Shown: positions 35,427 to 44,149 of the stretch, piece after piece
How the letters are laid out: the number at the start of each line of letters is the position of its first letter
Position numbering within the stretch: position 1 is the stretch's first letter
NCBI RefSeq assembly: GCF_900111885.1
Contig: NZ_FOKG01000027.1
Coordinates: 1-64,000, forward strand
From: Amycolatopsis marina
GTDB lineage: Bacteria > Actinomycetota > Actinomycetes > Mycobacteriales > Pseudonocardiaceae
DNA length: 64,000 nt
Direction of reading: 5' to 3'
Translations under genes and position numbers: made by a program
The notes under the pieces: model-generated
Database searches by the model: none
Seen by the model: the letters and a program-made list of their open reading frames with translations, nothing else
What the model was told of the DNA's origin: nothing

Positions 35427-37271
35427 GTGACCACGCAGCCAGTAACCCAATACCCGCCCGCCCTGGTCCCCCAACATCTTTTCGACGACGCGACCGCGGA
35501 GGCCCGCTGGCGTGCTCGTTTCCACGCCGCGCGCATGTCGGCGCCCGAATGGGCACTCGACGCGCCGGATGCCAACCTCTATGTCTCCAACGCCAGTGGC
35601 GTCTGGGAGGTCTACGCCTGGGACCGGATCACCGCCGAGCACCGCAAGGTCACCGACCGGCCGAACGGCACGATGCACGCCACGCTCTCGCCGGACGGCA
35701 CGTGGATCTGGTGGTTCAACGACACCGACGGCGACGAGTTCGGCTCCTGGGTCCGCCAGCCCTTCGCCGGACCCGCCGAGCCCGCGCCCGCGGTCGCCGA
35801 CATCCCCGACGGCTACCCCGCCGGACTCGAGATCGGGCACGAGCTCATCGCCATCGGTGTCTCCACCGACGAGGGCAGCGCGTTGTACGCGCACTCCGGC
35901 GGAGCGACGACCCGCTTCTACAGCACCGATGACGACGCTTCGATCTCCGCGTTGTCCCGCAACGAGAAGCTGCTGGCGATCTCGCACTCCGAGCACGGTG
36001 ATTCCCGTCACCCCGCTGTCCGGGTCCTCGCGACCAAGGGCTTCGGCACCGTGGCGGACAAGTGGGACGGCGCGGGCAAGGGCCTCGCCGCGTTGGAGTT
36101 CTCTCCCGTGCACGGCGACTCGCGGTTGCTCGTGCTGCACGAACGCAGGGGGCGCGAAGAGCTGCTGATCTGGGACGTCGACGCCGACACCGAGACCGAA
36201 CTTGCCCTCGACCTGCCCGGCGAGGTCGTCGCGACCTGGTACCCGGACGCGAGCGCACTGCTCGTCGTGCACTTCCACCAGGGACGCAGCTCGCTGCACC
36301 GCTACGAACTCGCGACGGGCGCGCTCAGCGCGCTGGACACCCCGCCGGGGCGGATCGGTGGCGCGGGAGTGCGGCCCGACGGGACGGTGGAGTACTCCTG
36401 GTCCAGCGCCGCCACCCCGCCGCTGATCCGCGCACGTACCCCGGCGGGCAAGGACAGTGTGCTGCTGCAGCCACCAGGCGAACCCGCCCCCGGATCCGCG
36501 CCGGTGACCGACGCGTTCGTCGAGGGCGCCGGAGGGCAGATCCACGCGCTGGTCTCCCGTCCGGAGGGCGCCCCCGACGGTCCGCTGCCGACCCTGTTCA
36601 GCCTGCACGGTGGGCCGCACGCGGCGGACGAGGACCGCTTCTCCGCCTACCGGGCGGTCTGGCTGGACGCCGGCTTCGCCGTGGTCGAGGTGAACTATCG
36701 CGGCTCGACCGGTTACGGGTCCACCTGGCGGGACGCGATCGAGGGCAGGCCGGGGCTGACCGAACTGGAGGACGTGGCCGCCGTGCACGACTGGGCGGTG
36801 AGCAGCGGTCTTGCCGACCCTGGGCGCTGTGTGGTCAACGGTGCGTCCTGGGGCGGTTACCTGAGCCTGCTGGCGCTGGGCACCCAGCCGGACCGCTGGG
36901 CAGGCGGCATCGCGGGTGTGCCGGTGGCGGACTACGTCGCGGCGTTCGAGGACGAGATGGAGCAGTTGCGCTCGTTCGACCGCGCGTTGTTCGGCGGCAC
37001 TCCCGCCGACATCCCCGCCGTGTATGACGAGTGCTCGCCGATCACCTACGTGGAGGCCGTCAAGGCACCCGTGCTGGTCCTCGCGGGCGACAACGACCCG
37101 CGCTGCCCGATCCGACAGATCGAGAACTACCTGAACCGGCTGGCCGCACGGAAGGTGCCGTTCGAGTTCTACCGCTACGACGCGGGCCACGGCTCCCTCG
37201 TCATCGCGGAGACGGTCAAGCAGGTGGCCATCGAGGTCTACTTCGCCCAGCGGGCCGTCAACCTGCGCTGA
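35427..37271 (+). CDS. S9-family prolyl oligopeptidase/acylaminoacyl-peptidase-like serine peptidase
   Basis: A 614-aa cytosolic peptidase. An N-terminal WD/beta-propeller-like domain (repeats such as LSPDGTWIWWFNDTDGDE and WYPDASALLVV) precedes the alpha/beta hydrolase domain with LFSLHGGPHA (oxyanion), catalytic Ser in GASWGGYLS, Asp in AGDNDPRCP and His in DAGHGSLV. It likely trims oligopeptides. The GTG at 35427 is supported by a GGGGG ribosome site and by family N-termini; the open frame extends 1.4 kb further upstream without coding character. Confidence 0.9.
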   Translation: MTTQPVTQYPPALVPQHLFDDATAEARWRARFHAARMSAPEWALDAPDANLYVSNASGVWEVYAWDRITAEHRKVTDRPNGTMHATLSPDGTWIWWFNDTDGDEFGSWVRQPFAGPAEPAPAVADIPDGYPAGLEIGHELIAIGVSTDEGSALYAHSGGATTRFYSTDDDASISALSRNEKLLAISHSEHGDSRHPAVRVLATKGFGTVADKWDGAGKGLAALEFSPVHGDSRLLVLHERRGREELLIWDVDADTETELALDLPGEVVATWYPDASALLVVHFHQGRSSLHRYELATGALSALDTPPGRIGGAGVRPDGTVEYSWSSAATPPLIRARTPAGKDSVLLQPPGEPAPGSAPVTDAFVEGAGGQIHALVSRPEGAPDGPLPTLFSLHGGPHAADEDRFSAYRAVWLDAGFAVVEVNYRGSTGYGSTWRDAIEGRPGLTELEDVAAVHDWAVSSGLADPGRCVVNGASWGGYLSLLALGTQPDRWAGGIAGVPVADYVAAFEDEMEQLRSFDRALFGGTPADIPAVYDECSPITYVEAVKAPVLVLAGDNDPRCPIRQIENYLNRLAARKVPFEFYRYDAGHGSLVIAETVKQVAIEVYFAQRAVNLR

Positions 37272-37288
37272 GCGACCGAAAGACCAAT

Positions 37289-37330
37289 GCGGTCGGGGCC
37301 ACCGCGCATGTGCACGATGACCCCGACCGC
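37289..37330. terminator. Hairpin between S9 peptidase and dps
   Basis: GCGGTCGGGG pairs with CCCCGACCGC over a 22-nt loop in the 76-bp convergent gap. Confidence 0.7.
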
Positions 37331-37347
37331 GGCTGGGTGGATCTGAA

Positions 37348-37824
37348 TCAGGCCTGCTGCGCCTGCCACATCCAGTGCGCCTGCTCCAGCTTGTCGGTGA
37401 GTTCGATGAGCAGGTCCTGGGTCACCAGGTCGCTCTTGTCGGTCTCGTCGATGCGCTTGCGCAGGCGCTCGATCAGCTCCGTCAGGATATCCACGATCGC
37501 GGCGACGGTCGCGTCGTCCGACTGCCAGTTGTCCGGGTAGTCGGACAGGCCCGAACTCTCCACCACGGTCTTCGCCTTGCCGTTGGGCGAGACGCCGATG
37601 GCGTTGGCACGCTCCGCCACCTCGTCGGTGTACGTGCGTGCGACGCTGACGAGTTCGTCGAGCTGCAGGTGAACGCTGCGGAAGTTCTTGCCGACGACGT
37701 TCCAGTGCGCCTGCTTGGCGACCAGCGAAAGGTCGATCAGGTCCACCAGCGTGGACTGCAGCACGTTACCGGTGACTTCCTTGTCGCTGTCGTTCAGCGG
37801 GCTCTTGATCGGCGACTTGGCCAT
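37348..37824 (-). CDS. dps: Dps-family ferritin-like protein
   Basis: A 158-aa DNA-protecting, iron-oxidising ferritin-like protein. It has the four-helix pattern with the Dps ferroxidase motif KQAHWNVVGKNFRSVHLQLDE (His, Asp and Glu across the dimer interface) and a final helix ending in WMWQAQQA. The ATG at 37824 follows a good GAGAGGAA ribosome site. It lies downstream of the Ohr gene on the same strand (52 bp gap); both are peroxide defences. Confidence 0.9.
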   Translation of the reverse strand: MAKSPIKSPLNDSDKEVTGNVLQSTLVDLIDLSLVAKQAHWNVVGKNFRSVHLQLDELVSVARTYTDEVAERANAIGVSPNGKAKTVVESSGLSDYPDNWQSDDATVAAIVDILTELIERLRKRIDETDKSDLVTQDLLIELTDKLEQAHWMWQAQQA

Positions 37825-37876
37825 CTTGCGATTCCTCTCGAATTGTGACCCGACTTCTGAATTGAGAACCGTCGCT

Positions 37877-38302
37877 TCAGGTGGTCGCGCTGACTTCGAC
37901 GCGGATGTTGCCTCTGGTGGCATTGGAGTACGGGCACACCTGATGGGCCTGGGCGACCAGTTCGTCGGCCTTGCCCTGCTCCATCCCCGGCAGGGTGGAC
38001 CGCAACTCCACGGTCAGCGCCAGCTTGTCCGCCTCGGTCTTGCCGATCCCGACCCGCGCCGTGACACTCGACTCGTCGACGTCCACCCCGCCCTGTTTCG
38101 CCACCTGCCGCAACGCCCCGTGAAAACAGGCCGCATAACCGGCTGCGAAGAGTTGCTCGGGGTTGGTGAATTCGCCCCCGGGACCCCCCATTTCCTGGGG
38201 TACCGCGAGCTTCTCGTCAATCTGGCCATCCGAGGAGGTGACCTCGCCGTTGCGTCCGTCGCCACGCGCGGTCGCCTCAGCGGTGTACATCGGTTCGGCC
38301 AT
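37877..38302 (-). CDS. ohr: Organic hydroperoxide resistance protein (Ohr/OsmC)
   Basis: A 141-aa thiol peroxidase that reduces organic hydroperoxides. Both catalytic cysteines are present: C59 in GYAACFHGAL and C123 in VCPYSNAT. The PQEMGGPGG segment holds the substrate-orienting region. No OhrR-type MarR regulator is next to it, which is unusual. Confidence 0.92.
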   Translation of the reverse strand: MAEPMYTAEATARGDGRNGEVTSSDGQIDEKLAVPQEMGGPGGEFTNPEQLFAAGYAACFHGALRQVAKQGGVDVDESSVTARVGIGKTEADKLALTVELRSTLPGMEQGKADELVAQAHQVCPYSNATRGNIRVEVSATT

Positions 38303-38459
38303 GTTGACCGTTCCTCCCTGCTTCTGGTCGGGCAGAACTCAGTGTCTGTCGGCAAACGCGCGTCACGATCGACTCGGCAGGCTCGGGGACAACATTGCCA
38401 CCTAGCGCCAGTTCGCCAACAGGTTCAGTCCTGGACTACCCAGAAGTCGGAAGGCCAAA

Positions 38460-39032
38460 TCAGGGATGCCGCGTTCGAGCGAACTCGACGACCTGCCTGC
38501 CGATCAGTCGCAGGGTCTCCACGACGCGTTCCTCCGAGGCGCCGCCGGCCTCGTCGAACTTGACCTCGGCGCTGTTCACCGCGCCACCGAGCGGGGTCGG
38601 CCAACCGCGCAGGGCGTGCGTGATCGTGCGCAACTGGTCCAGCGTGGTGACCGCGGCCTGCCAGCCGTGCGCCACGGCGACCAGCCCGACCCCCCTGCCG
38701 TGCAGGTACGGCCGCTCGTCAGGGCGGAGATCCTCGACGTAGTCCAGCGCGTTCTTCACCAGCCCGGACAGGGCACCGTGATATCCGGGCGAGACCACGA
38801 TCAGGCCATCGGCGGCACGGACCGCTTCCACGAGTTCGACCGCCGCCGCCGAACGCTCGGGAACGGTGACGTCGTAGAACGGCAGTGCGAGCTTGCTCCC
38901 GGTGAAGGCGGACGTGGTCGCGCCCTGCTCCGCCGCACCGGCCAACGCGATACTCAATGCCCGTTCCGACTGGGAACCGTCCCTGAGCGAGCCACCGATA
39001 CCGAGCACGTTGATCGTGGAGGAAGAAGTCAC
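38460..39032 (-). CDS. NADPH-dependent FMN reductase
   Basis: A 190-aa flavodoxin-fold reductase. GIGGSLRDGSQSERAL is the FMN phosphate loop, and VVSPGYHGALSGLVKNALDYVEDL is the typical FMN_red motif with the Tyr-His isoalloxazine contact. It may serve a two-component monooxygenase or sulfonate metabolism; no partner gene is adjacent. GTG start at 39032. Confidence 0.88.
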   Translation of the reverse strand: MTSSSTINVLGIGGSLRDGSQSERALSIALAGAAEQGATTSAFTGSKLALPFYDVTVPERSAAAVELVEAVRAADGLIVVSPGYHGALSGLVKNALDYVEDLRPDERPYLHGRGVGLVAVAHGWQAAVTTLDQLRTITHALRGWPTPLGGAVNSAEVKFDEAGGASEERVVETLRLIGRQVVEFARTRHP

Positions 39033-39106
39033 CCCCCGAGGCTAGACCCTCCACTTAGGTTGAGGGCCACGTCAGGATGCGGAGTTCTCGCTCACATCTG
39101 GTCCTA

Positions 39107-39125
39107 TTACCTACTCACGGGTAAC
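39107..39125 (+). promoter_or_regulatory. Operator-like CCTACTCACGGGTAAC upstream of the esterase gene
   Basis: Shares CCTACTCACG(A/G)GTA with the palindrome before the second lipase at 26307. It can also be read as TTACC-8-GGTAA. It lies about 35 bp before the ATG at 39158. Confidence 0.5.
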
Positions 39126-39157
39126 CTCGCCGGAGACGTCCGAACCGGGAGGAACCA

Positions 39158-40216
39158 ATGTCGATACCGCTCCAGATCCGGGCGCAAGCCGCTGCCGCCC
39201 AGCTGCTCTACGCGCTTCCGCGGCCACTGCGCAGGCTTATCGCGGGTAGGCCGATCCGGCTGGACGGTCAGGAACTCGCACTCGACGCCCAGCTCCTGTT
39301 GCGTATGCAGCAACTCTCCGGCGCGACACTCGCCAAATCGGACGTTGCCGTCTCGCGTGCCGAGCTCGCCCTCAGCAGGCACCTGGTCAGCGGGAAGACC
39401 ATCGAGCCGATCAGCACCAGCGAGATCTCCGTCCCGGCCCCGCACGGCACGGTCCCCGCAACGCTCTACACGCCGGAGGGCCTGGCCGCGCCGTCCGGAC
39501 TGCTGGTCTTCTACCACGGCGGCGGTTTCGTGATCGGCAACCGGGAGAGCCACGACAACACCGCTCGGTTCCTGGCCAGCCGGGCGGGCGTCCGGGTCCT
39601 TTCGGTCGAGTACCGGCTGGCACCGGAGGATCCGTTCCCCGCGGCGGCGGACGATGCACTCGCGGCATTCGATTATGCCCACGCAAAGGCGGGCGAACTG
39701 GGTGCGGACCCCGCCCGGATCGCGGTCGGCGGCGACAGTGCGGGCGGCAACCTGGCGGCCGTCGTGGCGCAGGACGCCACCCGCAGAGGTGGACCGGCGC
39801 CCGCGTTCCAGCTGTTGCTCTACCCGACGGTGGACGCGACGGTCCGCCGCCGTTCGCGGGAGTTGTTCGGTGAGGGCTTCTTCCTCACCGACGAGAGTAT
39901 GACCTGGTTCCTCGACCACTACGCACCACCGGGAGCGGATCGCACCGACCCGCGCATGTCACCGCTGCTGGCCGAGGAGCTGACCGGACTGCCGCCCGCC
40001 TACGTCGCTACCGCGGGCTTCGATCCGCTGCGCGACGAGGGTGAGTTGTACGCCGAGCGGCTAGCCGAAGCCGGTGTGCCGGTGGCACTGAGCAGGCAGG
40101 CCGATCTGATCCACGGATATGTGAACTTCCTCGGCGTCGGCAGGCGCTTCACCGAGGCGACCGCCGAAGCGGCGGGCGCGCTGCGCGTCGGGCTCAGCCG
40201 ACGCGCCCCGGCCTGA
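39158..40216 (+). CDS. HSL-type alpha/beta hydrolase (esterase/lipase)
   Basis: A 352-aa hormone-sensitive-lipase family esterase. Oxyanion-hole motif YHGGGFVIGNRES; EYRLAPEDPFPAAADDAL is characteristic of the family; nucleophile in GGDSAGGNLA; acid in FDPLRDEGELY; His in LIHGYVNF. The N-terminal cap is about 110 residues. The promoter region has the same TACTCACG-type site as a secreted lipase in this window. Confidence 0.92.
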   Translation: MSIPLQIRAQAAAAQLLYALPRPLRRLIAGRPIRLDGQELALDAQLLLRMQQLSGATLAKSDVAVSRAELALSRHLVSGKTIEPISTSEISVPAPHGTVPATLYTPEGLAAPSGLLVFYHGGGFVIGNRESHDNTARFLASRAGVRVLSVEYRLAPEDPFPAAADDALAAFDYAHAKAGELGADPARIAVGGDSAGGNLAAVVAQDATRRGGPAPAFQLLLYPTVDATVRRRSRELFGEGFFLTDESMTWFLDHYAPPGADRTDPRMSPLLAEELTGLPPAYVATAGFDPLRDEGELYAERLAEAGVPVALSRQADLIHGYVNFLGVGRRFTEATAEAAGALRVGLSRRAPA

Positions 40217-40284
40217 CTCGACCAGCACCCGCAACGGCCGGAATCCGGCGTGGAAACTCCACGCCGGATTCCGGTGCCCCCATC

Positions 40285-40806
40285 TCAGTGGATGCTCACC
40301 TGGCCCTGGGGCGCGGGAACCGGCGGTACGGGCAACGGGCCGAGCAGGTTGATCAGCAATTTGGACAGCGTTTGCAGCAGACTCTGCAGGAGGCCGTTCA
40401 GCATCGTCAGCGGATCCGGCAGCGAAGGTAGCGCGGACGCTTGCGGCACCTGGCGTGGTGCGGAACCGGGGTCAGCCAACACGCGCGCGTTCTCGTTGCG
40501 CTGCGCCTGGGCGGTTCCGGCGATCTCCTGGGCCTCGGCCTGGATGGCATAGACCTGGCCAGCGGAAAGATCTCCGAGCAGCGGGTCAAGGCGCTGCAAC
40601 GCGTCCTTCGTGGACCTGACGTCACCCGCATAGGCCACCCTGGCCAGATGGTCGCGCAACTCCAGCACCTGGGCACCCGCCGCCTCGGTGCTGGACGTCC
40701 CCTTACCGTTGTCCACGACACTCGCCGAGGCCATGCCCGCCATGGACACCGCCAGCATTCCACCGACGGCTATCGCGGCAATCGAGCGGGCGAATCTGCT
40801 TTTCAT
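40285..40806 (-). CDS. Small secreted protein, duplicate A
   Basis: A 173-aa exported protein of unknown function. Signal peptide MKSRFARSIAAIAVGGMLAVSMAGMASASV. The mature N-terminus starts with KGTSSTEAAGAQVLELRDHL. A helical core (DALQRLDPLLGDLSAGQVYAIQAEAQ) and a Pro/Leu-rich amphipathic C-terminus follow. The next gene is a close paralogue; 66 bp of DNA coding the core are identical between them, including silent positions. Confidence 0.75.
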   Translation of the reverse strand: MKSRFARSIAAIAVGGMLAVSMAGMASASVVDNGKGTSSTEAAGAQVLELRDHLARVAYAGDVRSTKDALQRLDPLLGDLSAGQVYAIQAEAQEIAGTAQAQRNENARVLADPGSAPRQVPQASALPSLPDPLTMLNGLLQSLLQTLSKLLINLLGPLPVPPVPAPQGQVSIH

Positions 40807-41199
40807 CCGTACCTCCCGGCCGTGCGGAAAACATAAGACCTAGCCGCTTCAATCGATACCAAGCGGGCCGAAGAAGCACCAGCCGCGGGGCAGCCGAATC
40901 GGTTTTCCGCTCCTCACGTGCCGAATCCGGATTCGGCCGGGCGGAACCACAAAGGATGAAGCAAGATCGGGCTTCCGCAGTAAATTGCCGAGTAGAAATC
41001 CACTGTTCGTCACTCAACGTCCGCCTGCCACTCCGCAGCGCTCGCCGGTAACCCACACGGATGCAGTAGTCGCTCTCGCCCGGAGATCACCCAGCCGAAT
41101 CGTGTGTTCCAGTCCTGGCGGAACGGAATCCGGCGCGGAGTACACCACGCCGGAGCGCCGGATTCCGCTTCCCCCTCACCAGAATCGCGCTGGATCAAC

Positions 41200-41721
41200 T
41201 CAGGGAGCCGGAACCTCCGGAACCGGCAACTCCGGAACCGGCAGCGCGGGCGCCGATCCGAGCAGCCCGCTCACCAGGCTGGTCAGGGTCGACAACAGCG
41301 TCTGCAGCAGTTCGCTCACCATACTGAGCGGATCCGGCAACGGCGGCAGTCCCGGCACCGCGGGCACCTGTCGCGCAGTGGCCGACGGATCGGCGAGCAC
41401 CCGCGCGGTCTCGCTGCGATGCCCCTGCGCGGTACCCGCGGTCTCCTGGGCGTCGGCCTGAATCGCGTAGACCTGGCCAGCGGAAAGATCTCCGAGCAGC
41501 GGGTCAAGGCGCTGCAACGCGTCCTTCGTGGACTTGACATCACCCGCGTACGCCACCTTGGTGAGATGGTCCCGCAACTCCAGCACCTCGGCACCTGCCG
41601 CCTCGGTGCTGGACGTTCCCTTACCGCCCAACGTGCCCGCCGACGCCATCCCACCCGTGGCCACCAGCAACAAACTGCCCACGGCTACCGCGGCGATCGA
41701 ACGCGCAATTTTTCCATTCAT
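41200..41721 (-). CDS. Small secreted protein, duplicate B
   Basis: A 173-aa paralogue of the gene at 40285. Signal peptide MNGKIARSIAAVAVGSLLLVATGGMASAG, same KGTSSTEAAGAEVLELRDHL opening and same DALQRLDPLLGDLSAGQVYAIQA core; the C-terminus diverges into PVPELPVPEVPAP repeats. The copies are 394 bp apart, each with its own leader, suggesting separate transcription. Role unknown; surface or extracellular. Confidence 0.75.
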   Translation of the reverse strand: MNGKIARSIAAVAVGSLLLVATGGMASAGTLGGKGTSSTEAAGAEVLELRDHLTKVAYAGDVKSTKDALQRLDPLLGDLSAGQVYAIQADAQETAGTAQGHRSETARVLADPSATARQVPAVPGLPPLPDPLSMVSELLQTLLSTLTSLVSGLLGSAPALPVPELPVPEVPAP

Positions 41722-42229
41722 TTCGTACCTCCGGCCCATTGAAAAACAAGATCTAACGGACTCAATCGGTACCAATGAGCCAGACGGTTGACCAGCCGAG
41801 ATCGCGCGGATCCGACTTTAAACCATCACGTCCCGGATTCACCCAATGGCGATCGACCCGCAACGGATGATCAAGTGGATCTTGGATTCGAGCGCAAGTG
41901 ACCCGGTCGAGTGACTAAGGTCACAGGAGGTGAGTGGCAAACCCGAAAATACAACGCCGCCACTCGTATGGGGGCTCTAGTGCATTCGGGGGTCTTGTTC
42001 CCCCATTCGGGCCGCGTGTCGCGCAGTCATCCGCGGTGACTTTCCACATTGGGTCCACTGCCGACCTCGAATGCAGCAGTCGTCTCACCCACACCAGTTA
42101 GAGCGGGCGGGAGCAGCCACTACTCAACCCGATATTGCCCTGGAGCTGGGGAATGCTGGGACAGCGAGCAGCCCCGATGTACGAGGCACGCACACCGGGG
42201 CCGCTGTTCGCGGCGGGAACTACTTCCCG
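41722..42229. other. Intergenic region between secreted protein B and the catalase remnant
   Basis: About 500 bp. No open frame has normal codon bias and no RNA gene is seen. It lies between the promoter of duplicate B and the degraded 3' end of the catalase gene, and probably contains catalase debris too eroded to recognise. Confidence 0.5.
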
Positions 42230-42925
42230 AAGGCCTGAGCTGGCCGAAGTCGTCGTCCTCGACGTGCGGACCGCCGTGGGAGTTCGGCGCGTACACCGGG
42301 TCTCCCGGGTTGCTGTAGCGCATCGCCCCGTCCTTGGAGTAGCTGTTCACCTCGGACCTGGCGGCGTTCACCGGGAGCTGCGTGTAGTTCGGGCCGATCC
42401 GGTAGCGATGCGCGTCCCGGTAGGCGAACAGCCTGCCCAGCAGCATCTTGTCCGGCGAAGGGCCGATCCCGGGGACCAGGTTGGCCGGCTCGAACGCGGC
42501 CTGCTCGATCTCCGCGAAGTAGTTCGACGGGTCGGTTCAGGGTGTACTTGCCGACCTTGATCAGCGGATAGTCGCCGTGCGGCCAGACCTTCGTCAGGTC
42601 GAACGGGTTGAACCGGTAGTCCGCCGCCTCGTCGTGCGGCATGACCTGCACGTACAGCGTCCAGCTCGGGTGGTCGCCCGCCTTGATGCTGTTGTAGAGG
42701 TCGGCCAGGTGGTGGTCGCGGTCGGAACCGGCCAGCGCATCGCCCTCCTCCTGGGTGCGGAACTCGATGCCCTGGTCGGTCTTGAAGTGGTACGTCACCC
42801 AGAACTTCTCGCCGCCGGCGTTCTCCCACAGGTAGGTGTGGGAGCCGTAGCAGTTCATGTGCCGCCACGTCTTGGGCAGGCCGCGGTCACCCATCAGCCA
42901 GGTCACCTGGTGCCCGTTCGAGTGC
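42230..42925 (-). pseudogene. Heme catalase remnant (katA-like)
   Basis: Clear catalase sequence on the minus strand: WLMGDRGLPKTWRHMN, WENAGGEKFWVTYHFKTDQG and FNPFDLTKVWPHGDYPL in one frame. A frameshift at about 42530 follows, after KYTLNR. The next frame then carries LLGRLFAYRDAHRYRIGPNY (with the proximal heme tyrosine) and DGAMRYSNPGDPVYAPN. The first ~190 residues, with the distal His and Asn, are missing; the insert before EDDDFGQ is deleted, and the C-terminus is lost. It cannot make an active enzyme. The DUF6226-like gene begins 60 bp from the broken end. Confidence 0.9.
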
Positions 42926-42982
42926 GTGCTGGTGCTGCAGCCGCGGAAAACCCCTGGACAGGAGCACCGACGGCCGCTCACG

Positions 42983-43543
42983 ATGGACGCCATGGGTGAC
43001 CACTGGGGGCCGGAGGGGCCGCCCGAGGAGGCATACAGCCGGGTCACCGACCCGGGCCGCTATGCGCCGCTGCACGCCGCCGCTCGCGAACTGCTCGACG
43101 AACTGATCGAGCGGTACACCGTGGTCGGCGAGACGTTCGAGGAAGCCGACCCACATGGCAGCGAACCCGCTCCCGGCATCCGGCTGGCGCCGGCGGACCC
43201 GGCCGCATCCCCGCTGGCGGTGGTGTTCACCTCGTTCCCCGGCCTGGTCGTCCAGCTGGGGCGCACCGAGACACTGGCACTCCCGAGGTGCGGCTGCGAT
43301 GCCTGTGACGAGACCGTGGAGGACTGCGTCGAACTGTTGCGAGAGCGCGTCGGTGCACTGACAGCGGGCACCTTCGGCGAACGGCTGGTCCGCGACGGCG
43401 GCTGGTGGCACGAGTACTGGTATCGCACTCCCAACGGCGGCGGAGGAAGCTCCCGTGGCCGGATCGACCGGAAGGAGCTTCGAGCACTGCGAGCCACGGC
43501 CCCCGGCGGCGAGCAGCGCTGGGCTCCCTGGCCGAGGCGGTGA
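42983..43543 (+). CDS. DUF6226-like protein
   Basis: About 186 aa, function unknown. The opening WGPEGPPEEAYSRVTDPGRYAPLHAAA is typical of actinobacterial DUF6226 proteins. The central fold includes a CGCDAC motif (a Cys pair that could bind metal) and DETVEDCVELLRE. The end is basic. Starts at 42983 or 42992. It ends 4 bp from the convergent TetR stop. Confidence 0.75.
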   Translation: MDAMGDHWGPEGPPEEAYSRVTDPGRYAPLHAAARELLDELIERYTVVGETFEEADPHGSEPAPGIRLAPADPAASPLAVVFTSFPGLVVQLGRTETLALPRCGCDACDETVEDCVELLRERVGALTAGTFGERLVRDGGWWHEYWYRTPNGGGGSSRGRIDRKELRALRATAPGGEQRWAPWPRR

Positions 43544-43546
43544 CCG

Positions 43547-44149
43547 CTACAGCGGAAGGCCCTCCTCCAACTGCGCGAGGGCACGGTCCATGGCGCCGAC
43601 GAAGTCCGGATCGCCGTCCTGCTGTGCGCCGAAGAACACGGCCACCACGACGCCGATAACCGCACCGTTCCATGTCCGCACGGCCGGGTCGTCGGCGCGC
43701 CGTCCCGTCCGCTGCGCCACCGCGTCGTTGAGCATCGCAAGTCCTGTGGTGAACTCGTCGACAAGCTTCGCCCGCAGCTCCGGGATCGAGATGATGAGCT
43801 GCTGACGGGCGCGCTCCAACTCCGATTCCTCGGGGTCGAGCCGCTCGAATACCTCGCGGATCGCGGCCCTGAACGCCCCGAGCAGGCTCAATTCGGCGGG
43901 CTGGCGCAGGAACGACTCGATGAGCACCGGATCGAGCCGGTCGTGCAGGACGGTCTCCTCCTTGGTGGGGAAGTAGCGGAAGAAGGTGCTCTGCGAGACC
44001 TCCGCCGCGGCCGCGATCTGCTCGACCGTGGTCTCCGCATAACCCTGCTCGATGAACAGGCGCAGCGCGTGGTCCTGGATCGCGGCGCGCGTCCTGGCCT
44101 TCTTGCGCTCGCGCAGTCCTATCGGGCGATCAGCTTGCGAGGACGTCAT
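43547..44149 (-). CDS. TetR-family repressor of the adjacent efflux pump
   Basis: A 200-aa regulator. The N-terminal HTH is intact (RTRAAIQDHALRLFIEQGYAETTVEQIAAAAEVSQSTFFRYF), and the C-terminal ligand domain fits the actinobacterial AcrR-like group. It overlaps the end of the upstream MFS gene by 20 bp and is co-transcribed with it. It likely binds the large inverted repeat at 45670-45699, controlling the pump and itself, and by position also the divergent transporter remnant and the element's integrase. Confidence 0.88.
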   Translation of the reverse strand: MTSSQADRPIGLRERKKARTRAAIQDHALRLFIEQGYAETTVEQIAAAAEVSQSTFFRYFPTKEETVLHDRLDPVLIESFLRQPAELSLLGAFRAAIREVFERLDPEESELERARQQLIISIPELRAKLVDEFTTGLAMLNDAVAQRTGRRADDPAVRTWNGAVIGVVVAVFFGAQQDGDPDFVGAMDRALAQLEEGLPL

